Below the pieces are notes generated by a model. The model was not told where the DNA came from, did no database searches, and worked only from the letters and a program-made list of their open reading frames with translations. Source: CAYJMQ01 sp964392415 (lineage in GTDB: Bacteria; Bdellovibrionota; JACOXK01; 2-02-FULL-40-11). From it: 23,514 bases of DNA. Numbering within the stretch: the stretch's first letter is position 1; each line of letters opens with the position of its first letter. A program made the translations under genes and the position numbers. The stretch is taken from contig CAYMPL010000029.1 in the NCBI GenBank assembly GCA_964392415.1, positions 1 to 23,514 on the forward strand, in the 5' to 3' direction. Below are positions 1-6,022 of this stretch, piece after piece.

Positions 1-494
1 GCCCGTTTTTCAGAAGTGGTTTCGGCGTGAAAATCGACAAAAATCACTTTTGCCTGTCTGCTTAAAACCTCAAGCTCCCGGTCTGCCACCTGGAACGGAC
101 AATCATAGCTATCCATAAATACACGCCCCATGAGATTCAGTACGGCCACCCGAATCCCCGCTTTTGTTTCAACGACAAGTGATCCCTTCCCCGGCGTATG
201 GTGATATTTTGTCGTCGGATAATTGGCAGGGCGAAGCAGCCGTTCTTTCTCATCATAGAGAGGAATCCCCTCTTTTTTGTCCCAGGCGTGGTTGCCAGAG
301 GTCAAGACGTCAATACCGCTTTTAAACAAATCATCTACAATAGGGCGTGTCACCCCCATCCCCCCCGCGGCATTCTCGCTATTCGCAATAACCAGATCAA
401 TCCTTTCCCGTTCCCGCAAATGCGGTACCAGACGATTAACCGCCTGCCTTCCAGGCTCCCCCACAATATCCCCTATGAAAAGAAGACGAATCAT
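1..494 (-). CDS. ymdB: YmdB-family metallophosphoesterase (3' end outside window)
   Basis: Translating the minus strand from the ATG at 494 gives 164 residues that run off the window edge. The protein begins MIRLLFIGDIVGEPGR and shows the di-metal phosphoesterase motifs in order: GD (residues 8-9), SEN (39-41), GNH (67-69) and DFHAETTSEK (154-163). This pattern and spacing are those of the YmdB/TIGR00282 family, known in Bacillus as a 2',3'-cyclic nucleotide phosphodiesterase of about 260 residues. Roughly the last 95 residues, including the final metal-binding histidines, lie beyond position 1. The start codon is 3 bases after the fau stop, so the gene is the distal member of the zapA-fau-ymdB operon. 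In many bacteria ymdB follows rny (RNase Y), which is absent here. Family assignment is confident; the cellular role is inferred from the family. Confidence 0.9.
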   Translation of the reverse strand, partial: MIRLLFIGDIVGEPGRQAVNRLVPHLRERERIDLVIANSENAAGGMGVTRPIVDDLFKSGIDVLTSGNHAWDKKEGIPLYDEKERLLRPANYPTTKYHHTPGKGSLVVETKAGIRVAVLNLMGRVFMDSYDCPFQVADRELEVLSRQAKVIFVDFHAETTSEKR

Positions 495-497
495 AAT

Positions 498-1057
498 TTA
501 TCTAAAGTCCCAAACTCTTTTTTCTGTCACCAATATATCTACAGGCTGATCCCACCGATCACGCGGTATTTTTTTAATCCGCTGAAAATCAAATGCCAAC
601 CCTATTTTTTTCGCATCCATCTTTTTCAGAAGACGATCATAATACCCCTTACCATATCCGAGGCGATATCCATAATGATCAAAAGCTATCCCAGGAACAA
701 CAATGACATCAATTTGACCGTGCGATACTTTTTTATTCAGGGGATGGGGTTCCAGGATCGCATAACTCGCTTTTTTGAGATTCTCCAAATCATCAACCTT
801 AAAAAATTCAAGAATCTTTTTTTTACGATGAATTCTCGGATAAACAATCTTTTTTCCCCCTTTTTTAAGCGCTACAAAAATTTCTGATATCTCGACCTCC
901 TTTTTAAAATCGGCATATAAAGCGACACAGTTTGTATGGGGGAGCGTTTGAAGAAGCCTTAAAAAACGTTTCTTAATTAAACGACTTTTTTTTTAATTTC
1001 AAGCGCGGAATGAGATGTCCTGAGTTTCAAAAAATGCTCGCGTAATAATTCCTTCAT
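498..1057 (-). CDS. fau: 5-formyltetrahydrofolate cyclo-ligase, frameshifted at an A9 run
   Basis: This enzyme makes 5,10-methenyltetrahydrofolate from 5-formyltetrahydrofolate with ATP, in cytosolic one-carbon metabolism. The 3' part reads VVPGIAFDHYGYRLGYGKGYYDRLL, the signature of the 5-FTHF cyclo-ligase family. The N-terminal part starts at ATG 1057 (MKELLREHFLKLRTSHSALEIKK) behind AAGGA. The two parts lie in different frames and meet at nine As on the coding strand (986-994). With one extra A the reading would continue as KKSRLIKKRFLRLLQT and then VALYADFKKEVEIS, giving 186 residues, which is the normal family length. As written, the first frame stops after about 25 residues, and only a TTG at 788 could start a 96-residue C-terminal piece lacking the N-terminal substrate and ATP residues. 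The cause could be an assembly error, a real mutation or slippage. It sits 7 bases after zapA and 3 bases before ymdB. Confidence 0.85.
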
Positions 1058-1064
1058 AAATCCT

Positions 1065-1343
1065 TCAATGCTGCGCGTCAATCAATTGAATGATGTTTTT
1101 TGTTTTTTGGATCACCTTCTCTTTATAGCTATCCACCTCGACGCGGCTTTTAAATAATTCATCTGTAATATTAAGAAGGGTCAGCATGGCAACCTGATGA
1201 AGCGTACCCGCCTTCTGAGCTTTGGCAATTTTTTCCATCTTCTGGCCGATATAGTCAACAACCTGATCTACATATGCCTGCGGCTCTTCGCTTTTGATAT
1301 TGAACTTCTGTCCCATCATCTCAACTTCGTATGTTTTCTTCAT
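1065..1343 (-). CDS. zapA: Cell division protein ZapA
   Basis: This small cytosolic protein of 92 residues bundles FtsZ filaments at the division ring. The N-terminal part, with the TYEVEMMGQKFNIKSEEPQAYVDQVVDYIGQKM stretch around residues 4-37, is the typical ZapA globular head. The rest (about residues 38-90) is a helical coiled-coil tail containing the usual hydrophobic VAMLTLLNITDELF segment. The length matches the family (about 90-110 aa). Start ATG at 1343 has a purine-rich GGGGGGA about 10 bases upstream and a consensus-like promoter at 1375-1402. fau follows after 7 bases. A zapA-fau neighbourhood is also known from enterobacteria, where 6S RNA lies between them; there is no room for it here. 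The last residues (LIDAQH) are encoded by bases that match part of the repeat at 6920-7001. Confidence 0.9.
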   Translation of the reverse strand: MKKTYEVEMMGQKFNIKSEEPQAYVDQVVDYIGQKMEKIAKAQKAGTLHQVAMLTLLNITDELFKSRVEVDSYKEKVIQKTKNIIQLIDAQH

Positions 1344-1374
1344 ATGGTTTCTATCCCCCCGCTAACGGTTAGAA

Positions 1375-1402
1375 AATATATCGGACATCCTCTTTAGGTC
1401 AA
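1375..1402 (-). promoter_or_regulatory. Sigma70-type promoter for zapA-fau-ymdB
   Basis: On the minus strand TTGACC (1402-1397) is separated by 16 bases from TATATT (1380-1375), each five of six to consensus. Transcription would start near 1368, inside an 11-base palindrome CTAACGGTTAG (1362-1372), which could be an operator or may mean nothing. This is a prediction from sequence only. Confidence 0.6.
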
Positions 1403-1453
1403 GCAAATTGCCATTGCATTCCGTGATCACTTTTTGCTAAGCTCTTAAAGTAG

Positions 1454-2152
1454 ATGATTTCAAACATCTTCAGGCGATATGCCGCCCGTTTGGCATTGAT
1501 GTTAATCATCTCCTTCTTTTCTCCCGCCGAAGCAGCTGCTCCCGAATGGCTAAAGTATTTTACCTTTTCTGAAAAAGGGGTTCTAAGAATCTGGAAAGAA
1601 AAGCTGCTTAAGACAAAGGTCGACTACAAGGTAATAAATGAACCAGAAACAGGAGACTACGTCCGCGCAATAGCCAACGTGGCAGCCTCTGGAATCTATT
1701 ATGAAATTAAGTACAACCCCAAAGAGAGACCCTATCTCAGCTGGAAATGGAAGGTCGATCAATTTCCCAAAAAATCGGCAAACGAAGACGACTTTGCGGC
1801 GCGCATCTACGTCATCTTCCCCGCAAATATTTTCATTATGTCCCGTTGCATAGAATATGTATGGGATAGCAAACTCCCCGAAGGAACGGTCACCAAAAGC
1901 CCCCTTTCGGGCCGGATTAAAGTCATTGTGCTCCGAAGCGGAAAAAAGGAGGGATGGGTTCAGGAAGAAAGAAATGTCTTTCAAGACTATCTAAAAGTCT
2001 ATAACGAAGAACCTGAAGATTTTGACGACAAAGTGGGGGCTGTGGCATTCATGACCGACACAGATGACACAAAAAGCCGGTCTCAGGTTGCCTTTGATGA
2101 ATTCAAAATCGGTTATAAAAAACCCCAATTCCGCAGCCCGGCCACAAAATGA
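1454..2152 (+). CDS. DUF3047-like exported protein
   Basis: The protein has 232 residues. Residues 1-28 look like a signal peptide: basic start, hydrophobic LALMLIISFF, then an AEAAA cleavage region, so the mature protein should be periplasmic. The mature part contains SWKWKV (96-101) followed by DDFAARIYVIFP (112-123), IEYVWDSK (133-140) and a conserved-looking C-terminal AFDEFKIGY. This succession resembles the DUF3047 family (PF11249), whose function is unknown. Start ATG 1454 has no strong ribosome-binding site but is the only start that gives a complete signal peptide. Its stop overlaps the start of the next gene (ATGA at 2149-2152), so the exported protein and the HAMP-like membrane protein are probably made together. 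The DUF assignment comes from recalled motifs. Confidence 0.7.
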   Translation: MISNIFRRYAARLALMLIISFFSPAEAAAPEWLKYFTFSEKGVLRIWKEKLLKTKVDYKVINEPETGDYVRAIANVAASGIYYEIKYNPKERPYLSWKWKVDQFPKKSANEDDFAARIYVIFPANIFIMSRCIEYVWDSKLPEGTVTKSPLSGRIKVIVLRSGKKEGWVQEERNVFQDYLKVYNEEPEDFDDKVGAVAFMTDTDDTKSRSQVAFDEFKIGYKKPQFRSPATK

Positions 2153-2790
2153 GCCCCGCTCAGGCTGAACGTCCAAAAATCTTTAGAACCCGCTATTTAA
2201 TTCAGCCTAAATTTCAGCTCCTCTTTTCAGCAATTCTTGTGTTCATTGCCTTTCTTTGCGCGCTTTTTGCGGGATTTACGATTTATCTCCTCATTTATAT
2301 GAATAATCTGACATTTGTTAAATACAATCTTCATATGACGCCTGAATTCTTAACGCTGCTTCATAAACAGGGAAATATCGTTGCCCTGGCTTGGATTGCA
2401 TCCTTTTCTGTCGTGGCTCTGATTCTCTTTGTCGCGGGAATTTTTCTCTCGCACAGAATGGCGGGCCCCCTGTTTGCTTTGATGCGTGAAATGAAAAAAG
2501 TGAAAGAGGGGAACTTAACTGCCCATCTGGAACTTAGAAAAAGAGATGAATTTAAAGAGCTCAAGGCTCCCTTTAACCAGTGGGTCGAATATTTGCAGCA
2601 TATGACATTGCAGGATATCGATAAAATTTCAAAACTCAGTCGTGATCTTGAATCGTTGATCGGGCAAATTCAAAAGGAGAGTCCCACGGCTCAAACCGAG
2701 GATCTTTCAAATGTGCTAAAAGCCATCCAGTCGTTTCTCAAAGAAAAAGAGACATCACTCGAAAACCGAGCTATTGTGGGGCAAGGTTAG
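2149..2790 (+). CDS. Two-TM HAMP-like membrane protein (paralogue 1)
   Basis: The 213-residue protein has a short basic N-terminus (RTRYLIQPKFQL), TM1 at about 24-50, a short external loop, TM2 at about 76-100, and then SHRMAGPLFALMREMKKVKEGNLTAHLELRKRDEF (101-135), the typical HAMP linker pattern. A helical tail of about 65 residues follows. There is no methyl-accepting, kinase or cyclase output domain, so this is a truncated chemoreceptor-like signalling or scaffold protein. It is homologous to the protein at 4482-5099, sharing RTRYLI, FQL and LFLSHR-AGP-F. Its start overlaps the DUF3047-like gene by 4 bases, and its end overlaps the convergent gene at 2787 by 4 bases, leaving no room for a terminator. 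The partner and ligand are unknown. Confidence 0.75.
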   Translation: MSPAQAERPKIFRTRYLIQPKFQLLFSAILVFIAFLCALFAGFTIYLLIYMNNLTFVKYNLHMTPEFLTLLHKQGNIVALAWIASFSVVALILFVAGIFLSHRMAGPLFALMREMKKVKEGNLTAHLELRKRDEFKELKAPFNQWVEYLQHMTLQDIDKISKLSRDLESLIGQIQKESPTAQTEDLSNVLKAIQSFLKEKETSLENRAIVGQG

Positions 2791-3455
2791 TCTTCCAAAA
2801 TGTCTTCATAGGAATCAGAAGCAGGCGCCCGATCGGCAGAGTTTTTATAAATCACATAAGTTGATTTTACCGAATCAACGGCATTCCGGGCTTTCACATC
2901 GAATGAAATATCTTCGTACCCGGGACCTGTCCAGATCCATTCCTTACTGATAAAAACGACGCATTTTGAAACTTTGCGAGACGTATATTTCCGGAAGCGA
3001 ATACGGTCTTCGTTCCTAAAATTTCTTTTGGTTTTAAGTGTTTCGATCAACTCTTTCTTTTCGTAGTTTTTCAAATCATGATCCAGCACGCGCCACGCTT
3101 CGCAATCCAGGAAAGCCTTTTGTTTAAGATCAGGAGCAGCTTCCCGCATTTCAACGACCTGATGGAGAACCTTCATCGACCAGGGGGTTACTCCGCCGTT
3201 GAGAAAATAATCTTCCAAAAAAAGAAGGGCCTTATAGTCTTTGTCTTTATTTAAACTTTTGCTTTTTCTTTGTTCTTCAGAAATTCGGATCATTTCCTTT
3301 TCAATCAATAATATCCCTTTGTTAAAAATGGGGATCAAAATATCTTCTTTTGCCTCCCCTTCAGCCAAAAGAACCGGCAACAATCCGACCCGGCAGAAAA
3401 ACAAGATCAAAATTGCCGCAAAAATATTAATAAAATTTAAGTGAATACGATACAA
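2787..3455 (-). CDS. Uncharacterised exported or anchored protein
   Basis: I do not recognise this family. The reading frame is open from 3473, where a TTG could start it. A second TTG at 3455 has a well-placed GGAAGGA 8 bases upstream, so I prefer it (222 aa). Either way the N-terminus contains a hydrophobic stretch (FINIFAAILILFFCRVGLLPVLLAEGE) that would serve as a signal peptide or membrane anchor. The rest is charged and lysine-rich, with an aromatic C-terminal piece (VVFISKEWIWTGPGYEDISFDV) and an acidic tail. The start lies inside the end of the upstream 358-residue gene, so translation is probably coupled. It is third and last in the minus-strand set 5099-2787 with a HAMP-like protein and another exported protein, which suggests an envelope-linked role; that is inference. 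Confidence 0.6.
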   Translation of the reverse strand: MYRIHLNFINIFAAILILFFCRVGLLPVLLAEGEAKEDILIPIFNKGILLIEKEMIRISEEQRKSKSLNKDKDYKALLFLEDYFLNGGVTPWSMKVLHQVVEMREAAPDLKQKAFLDCEAWRVLDHDLKNYEKKELIETLKTKRNFRNEDRIRFRKYTSRKVSKCVVFISKEWIWTGPGYEDISFDVKARNAVDSVKSTYVIYKNSADRAPASDSYEDILED

Positions 3456-4503
3456 GGAGCTTATCCTTCCCAACCTTCAGTTTAATTTTTGCATCTTTGC
3501 CCAAAATGTCCTTCAAAGAACTCATGAAAGATTGTTTTGAAATGGTTTGATCGCCGGGCACTGCCGTCAATCTTGTTAGCTGCCTGGCCAATTTTTTTTG
3601 ATCATCGCTCACCGCGAATAAGCTTGAATCATCTTTTGTTAAAGCGGCAATTAAGGTCCGGCGTTCTTTCCAAAGCTTTTTTGCGGCTTTTTGTCCAATT
3701 GTTTTTTGCGCTTTCTTTGCAAGGGCGCTTACCAGTTCCTTCATATTTACATTCCCGCCGGATGCCATCGCGTTCTTGACCCCTTCCATCAATAAATTCA
3801 TCGTTTCATCCCCTATCTGAGACCAAAAGGGGTCTTTTGCCGCCAGGCGCTTTCTGTAGACAGCCTCGAAATGATAAAGTTTGGAAAGAAGAGGATCGTC
3901 TTTGAAGACGGCTGGAACATCCGATTCAGCCACTGCTTTTGGAAGCATCTCTATTGAATTAAGATAATCTGTGTCGTCCCAATTAAAGGTTACAAGACCT
4001 GTACTCTCAAGTTTCAATTCTATTTTTTCACACCGTTCAAAAATATTTCTCACATTGTTTATTTCAAGCTCGAGTTTCGGATCACGCGTCACGCCATCCT
4101 CGATAACCAAATAGACCTGGGCCTCTTTGGGAACTCCATGCGCCTCTGCCGCGTAAACATAGTTCGTCACAAAAAAACAGAGCAATCGATGAACCTCCGG
4201 ACTGCTGACATTCACAAGATTCCCCTCTTTGAGACTGACCTTGGATAAAATCGATTCCGCGTATTGCGCAAGGCGATCGATGGTTTCCAAATTAAAGTAG
4301 ATGTGTGTTTTTTTTCCAAGTGACAGGGCTTCTATCCGAACAAACGTATTTAAAATCGCCTCCTTCTTCTTTGGATCGGGTAGAATCTTTTTGACAAGTC
4401 TTTGTTTTACTTCCTGAGACAACCCCCAGCTCCCCCAGCCTAAAGACGCAAAAAACAAAAAAAGGATGCCGAAAGAGATATTCAGAATGAACCGTTGAGA
4501 CAT
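3427..4503 (-). CDS. Uncharacterised exported protein
   Basis: I do not recognise this 358-residue protein. Residues 1-29 form a signal peptide (basic start, ILFLFFASLGWGSW core, cleavage near GLS-QE), so it is probably periplasmic. The mature part is mixed alpha/beta, with a segment rich in lysine and alanine (ELVSALAKKAQKTIGQKAAKKLWKERRTLIAALTK, around 265-300) that is probably helical. Its start ATG at 4503 lies 22 bases inside the upstream HAMP-like gene and its stop lies inside the downstream gene, so the three genes form a tightly overlapping operon. No catalytic motif is visible. A partner role with the HAMP-like membrane protein is inferred from gene overlap alone. Confidence 0.65.
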   Translation of the reverse strand: MSQRFILNISFGILFLFFASLGWGSWGLSQEVKQRLVKKILPDPKKKEAILNTFVRIEALSLGKKTHIYFNLETIDRLAQYAESILSKVSLKEGNLVNVSSPEVHRLLCFFVTNYVYAAEAHGVPKEAQVYLVIEDGVTRDPKLELEINNVRNIFERCEKIELKLESTGLVTFNWDDTDYLNSIEMLPKAVAESDVPAVFKDDPLLSKLYHFEAVYRKRLAAKDPFWSQIGDETMNLLMEGVKNAMASGGNVNMKELVSALAKKAQKTIGQKAAKKLWKERRTLIAALTKDDSSLFAVSDDQKKLARQLTRLTAVPGDQTISKQSFMSSLKDILGKDAKIKLKVGKDKLLVSYSLKFY

Positions 4504-5099
4504 TTTTCTTTTTCCTTTTTTAAAAGATCCACTTGCCGAAAAATAAATCTAAACTGTGATTCCATAGAGACAAACTTCTCGGAAGAAGAATAAAGTTTCT
4601 CTCTTATGCCATTCCAAAACGAAATCTCCTCTTCAAACCGATGCAAAAGAGAAACGAGGGTATCATTCAGTTGATCCTTCACTTCCTGAAGCGCATCCTT
4701 TTTCCTAAGCCCAAGCGGGGTTTTAAAATCATGCTCCAAAGTAATTTTTTTCAGTCGGCGCGAGATCGAAAAGACCGGCCCTGCGATGCGGTGGCTCAAA
4801 AAAAGCCCCCAAAGGGAGAGAAGCCCCGCCATCAGCACAAAAATGACCGTGAAAACAACAAAGATAATGGTTCGCTGATAGGAAAGCAGCTCCCGGATCC
4901 CAGGCAAAAAATGGAGGCCGCGATCGAGCTGAAGGAGCCAGCTCATCTCTACGATGGCGTAAAGAATTCCCCCGATCGTCAATGACGCAAAAAAAGCAGC
5001 GATTAAAAAGAGCCCCATATACCTCAGCTGAAAACGACGATTGATGAGATAACGGGTTCGTCTCACCCAGCTCTTTTTGGCACTGGAAATTTCATCCAT
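4482..5099 (-). CDS. Two-TM HAMP-like membrane protein (paralogue 2)
   Basis: The protein has 205 residues with the same plan as the product of 2149-2790: basic RRTRYLINRRFQL start, TM1 at about 28-50, TM2 at about 77-101, then LSHRIAGPVFSISRRLKKITLEHDF (101-125) as a HAMP-like linker and a helical tail. No output domain is present. The two genes lie on opposite strands about 1.7 kb apart and flank two unknown exported proteins, an arrangement best explained by duplication with inversion or by assembly of a two-part module. The ATG at 5099 is the first gene of the minus-strand set; the next gene begins 22 bases before its stop. A weak promoter candidate lies at 5123-5152. Confidence 0.75.
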   Translation of the reverse strand: MDEISSAKKSWVRRTRYLINRRFQLRYMGLFLIAAFFASLTIGGILYAIVEMSWLLQLDRGLHFLPGIRELLSYQRTIIFVVFTVIFVLMAGLLSLWGLFLSHRIAGPVFSISRRLKKITLEHDFKTPLGLRKKDALQEVKDQLNDTLVSLLHRFEEEISFWNGIREKLYSSSEKFVSMESQFRFIFRQVDLLKKEKEKCLNGSF

Positions 5100-5122
5100 A
5101 AATCAAATAAAATCAATAAGTT

Positions 5123-5152
5123 ATGTTAAAAATATCTTTTGCGTGGATTCAA
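5123..5152 (-). promoter_or_regulatory. Weak promoter candidate for the 5099-2787 gene set
   Basis: On the minus strand TTGAAT (5152-5147) is followed after 18 bases by TAACAT (5128-5123), each four of six to the sigma70 consensus. The position upstream of the ATG at 5099 is sensible, but the match is weak and the region is AT-rich, so it may be chance. Confidence 0.3.
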
Positions 5153-5170
5153 GAGTCGTTTCTCGTTAAG

Positions 5171-5192
5171 TTATCCACAAACGTTCCACACA
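5171..5192 (+). promoter_or_regulatory. DnaA-box-like pair
   Basis: TTATCCACA (5171-5179) is a perfect consensus DnaA box. A second, imperfect copy TTCCACACA lies 13 bases downstream (5184-5192). They stand in the AT-rich gap between two divergent genes, next to runs such as AAATCAAATAAAATCAATAA. A DnaA-controlled promoter is possible; a replication origin is not supported because no cluster of further boxes or origin-associated genes is seen. Confidence 0.4.
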
Positions 5193-5251
5193 ACGAATAA
5201 ATCAATTATAACCGCAGGGAATCTAAAAAACAAATGCCCCTTTTTGTCTCC

Positions 5252-5281
5252 TTGTTTCAGACACTCCAAATTTGTTATGCT
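5252..5281 (+). promoter_or_regulatory. Possible extended -10 promoter for the 5345 gene
   Basis: TTGTTT (5252-5257), an 18-base spacer and TATGCT (5276-5281) preceded by TG (extended -10) lie upstream of the GTG at 5345. The start would be near 5288, which places the palindromic repeat at 5293-5328 at the very beginning of the transcript. This is a weak prediction. Confidence 0.3.
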
Positions 5282-5292
5282 TTCTTTAGCAG

Positions 5293-5328
5293 GTCATGCT
5301 GAGGGCGAAGAGCCGTAGCCCGAAGCAT
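5293..5328. repeat. GTCAT-type palindromic repeat copy 1
   Basis: This imperfect palindrome starts GTCATGCTGAGGGC and ends GCCCGAAGCAT. ATGCT pairs with AGCAT and GGGC with GCCC, with facing GA/GA mismatches between them and an 11-base loop. It resembles the widespread dispersed bacterial repeats that begin GTCATNCYGAG, and is related to the copies at 5993-6022 and 16440-16540. It lies in the presumed leader of the gene at 5345. Confidence 0.6.
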
Positions 5329-5344
5329 TTCCATTGGACAAAAT

Positions 5345-5740
5345 GTGAATTCAAAAAAAGGGGTCTTCATTGGTATTTTGATTGCGCTCATTCTCTGTGG
5401 GAGCGCGATATTCTTTCTGTCCGGGAGGCCCATTTTCATCTCCCCCGAAGAACGTACCCCTGCGGGGGGCGCCCCTGCGGAAGAAGTATCGAAGGGACTG
5501 ATCAAAAGCACATTTTATAAAAACATCCCCCGTCTCGATCTTCAGTTTGTGGAAGGAACAAAAGAAGAAGAGGTTCGTGAATGGCTGAAACGATATGAAA
5601 TTATTCTTTTACGGTACGATGCCGAAACAGCTGTCGCCCAAATCGCACTGACAGATCCCTCACAAAATATTATCGATGTAAAAGAACAAATCAGCGCCGA
5701 GAAAAATCCCAGTCTTAAATCTGTCACTCTTGTTGAATAG
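5345..5740 (+). CDS. Small membrane-anchored protein with possible protease-prodomain-like fold
   Basis: This 131-residue protein starts at GTG 5345. Residues 7-26 (VFIGILIALILCGSAIFFLS) form one TM helix or uncleaved signal. A low-complexity TPAGGAPAEEV linker (38-48) follows, encoded by a very GC-rich patch. The remainder (about 58-131) alternates strand and helix: RLDLQFVEGTKEEEVREWLKRYEIILLRYD, AVAQIALTDPS, NIIDVKEQISAEKNPSLKSVTLVE. That order and the closing residues recall the ferredoxin-like N-terminal prodomain of subtilisin/fervidolysin-type proteases, which also occurs alone as an inhibitor. This is a fold-level guess only. No protease gene lies beside it. The ribosome-binding site is weak, and a palindromic repeat sits just upstream. 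Confidence 0.6.
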   Translation: MNSKKGVFIGILIALILCGSAIFFLSGRPIFISPEERTPAGGAPAEEVSKGLIKSTFYKNIPRLDLQFVEGTKEEEVREWLKRYEIILLRYDAETAVAQIALTDPSQNIIDVKEQISAEKNPSLKSVTLVE

Positions 5741-5784
5741 ATACCTCAGCATAATTATCGGGAGAAATATGATTTTTTTAATAA

Positions 5785-5982
5785 AAAAGACTTGATAATA
5801 AGGAAAGCTTTATTCCGTTATTTACGAAGAAAACTCTTAAAAAAAGAGCTGTTTCTGCAGAAACCATTGCTAAAGAAGCAGAACAAGGGAAGAATATTTC
5901 AAAATATTTTACCAATAAAGGTAAAATGACGCCCCCAGCAATACAAAGGGTAAATCTTGATGTAACAAGGAATATGCTCTAA
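5785..5982 (+). pseudogene. Relic of a CopG/ribbon-helix-helix antitoxin
   Basis: The open stretch has no start codon in frame and ends at TAA 5980-5982. It encodes LKKRAVSAETIAKEAEQGKNISKYFTNKGKMTPPAIQRVNLDVTRNML. I recognise this as the N-terminal half of a CopG-type antitoxin family whose members read roughly as A-RGEDVS-FFTNKGKMMPPIQRVNVDFT-MLEELD. The part that normally follows, the DNA-binding helix pair (ELD...LNVSRQAVIK), is missing. The stop comes right after ML, about 11 bases before palindromic repeat copy 2. No toxin gene is visible. It is most likely a dead fragment of a toxin-antitoxin module left by a rearrangement. Assignment rests on recalled motifs. Confidence 0.65.
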
Positions 5983-5992
5983 ATAAATCGTC

Positions 5993-6022
5993 CGTCATAC
6001 GCCCTATGGGCTCAGGATGACG
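5993..6022. repeat. GTCAT-type palindromic repeat copy 2, overlapping the ftsY stop
   Basis: CGTCAT (5993-5998) pairs with ATGACG (6017-6022), and GCCC pairs with GGGC across a three-base loop. On the minus strand it contains GTCATCCTGAGCCC, the start of the dispersed repeat family. The TGA within CCTGAG is the ftsY stop codon (6014-6012). The hairpin may also act as the transcript end for ftsY, although no T-run follows. Confidence 0.65.

Noticed and set aside
198..887. Long plus-strand open frame of 229 codons
   Set aside because: It is antisense to fau and ymdB, which are clear homologues, and the translated protein has no recognisable features.
1058..1064. 6S RNA gene between zapA and fau, as in enterobacteria
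   Set aside because: Only 7 bases separate the two genes, so there is no room.
5100..5344. Replication origin
   Set aside because: There is only one perfect DnaA box and one imperfect one, with no origin-linked genes beside it.
5275..5520. Two overlapping open frames around the repeat at 5293-5328
   Set aside because: They read through a palindromic repeat and overlap the more convincing anchored protein at 5345.
5769..5930. Alternative frame beginning YDFFNKKDLIIRKALFRY as a possible toxin gene
   Set aside because: It lacks the sequence pattern of known toxins and overlaps the antitoxin-like frame, which carries recognisable motifs.
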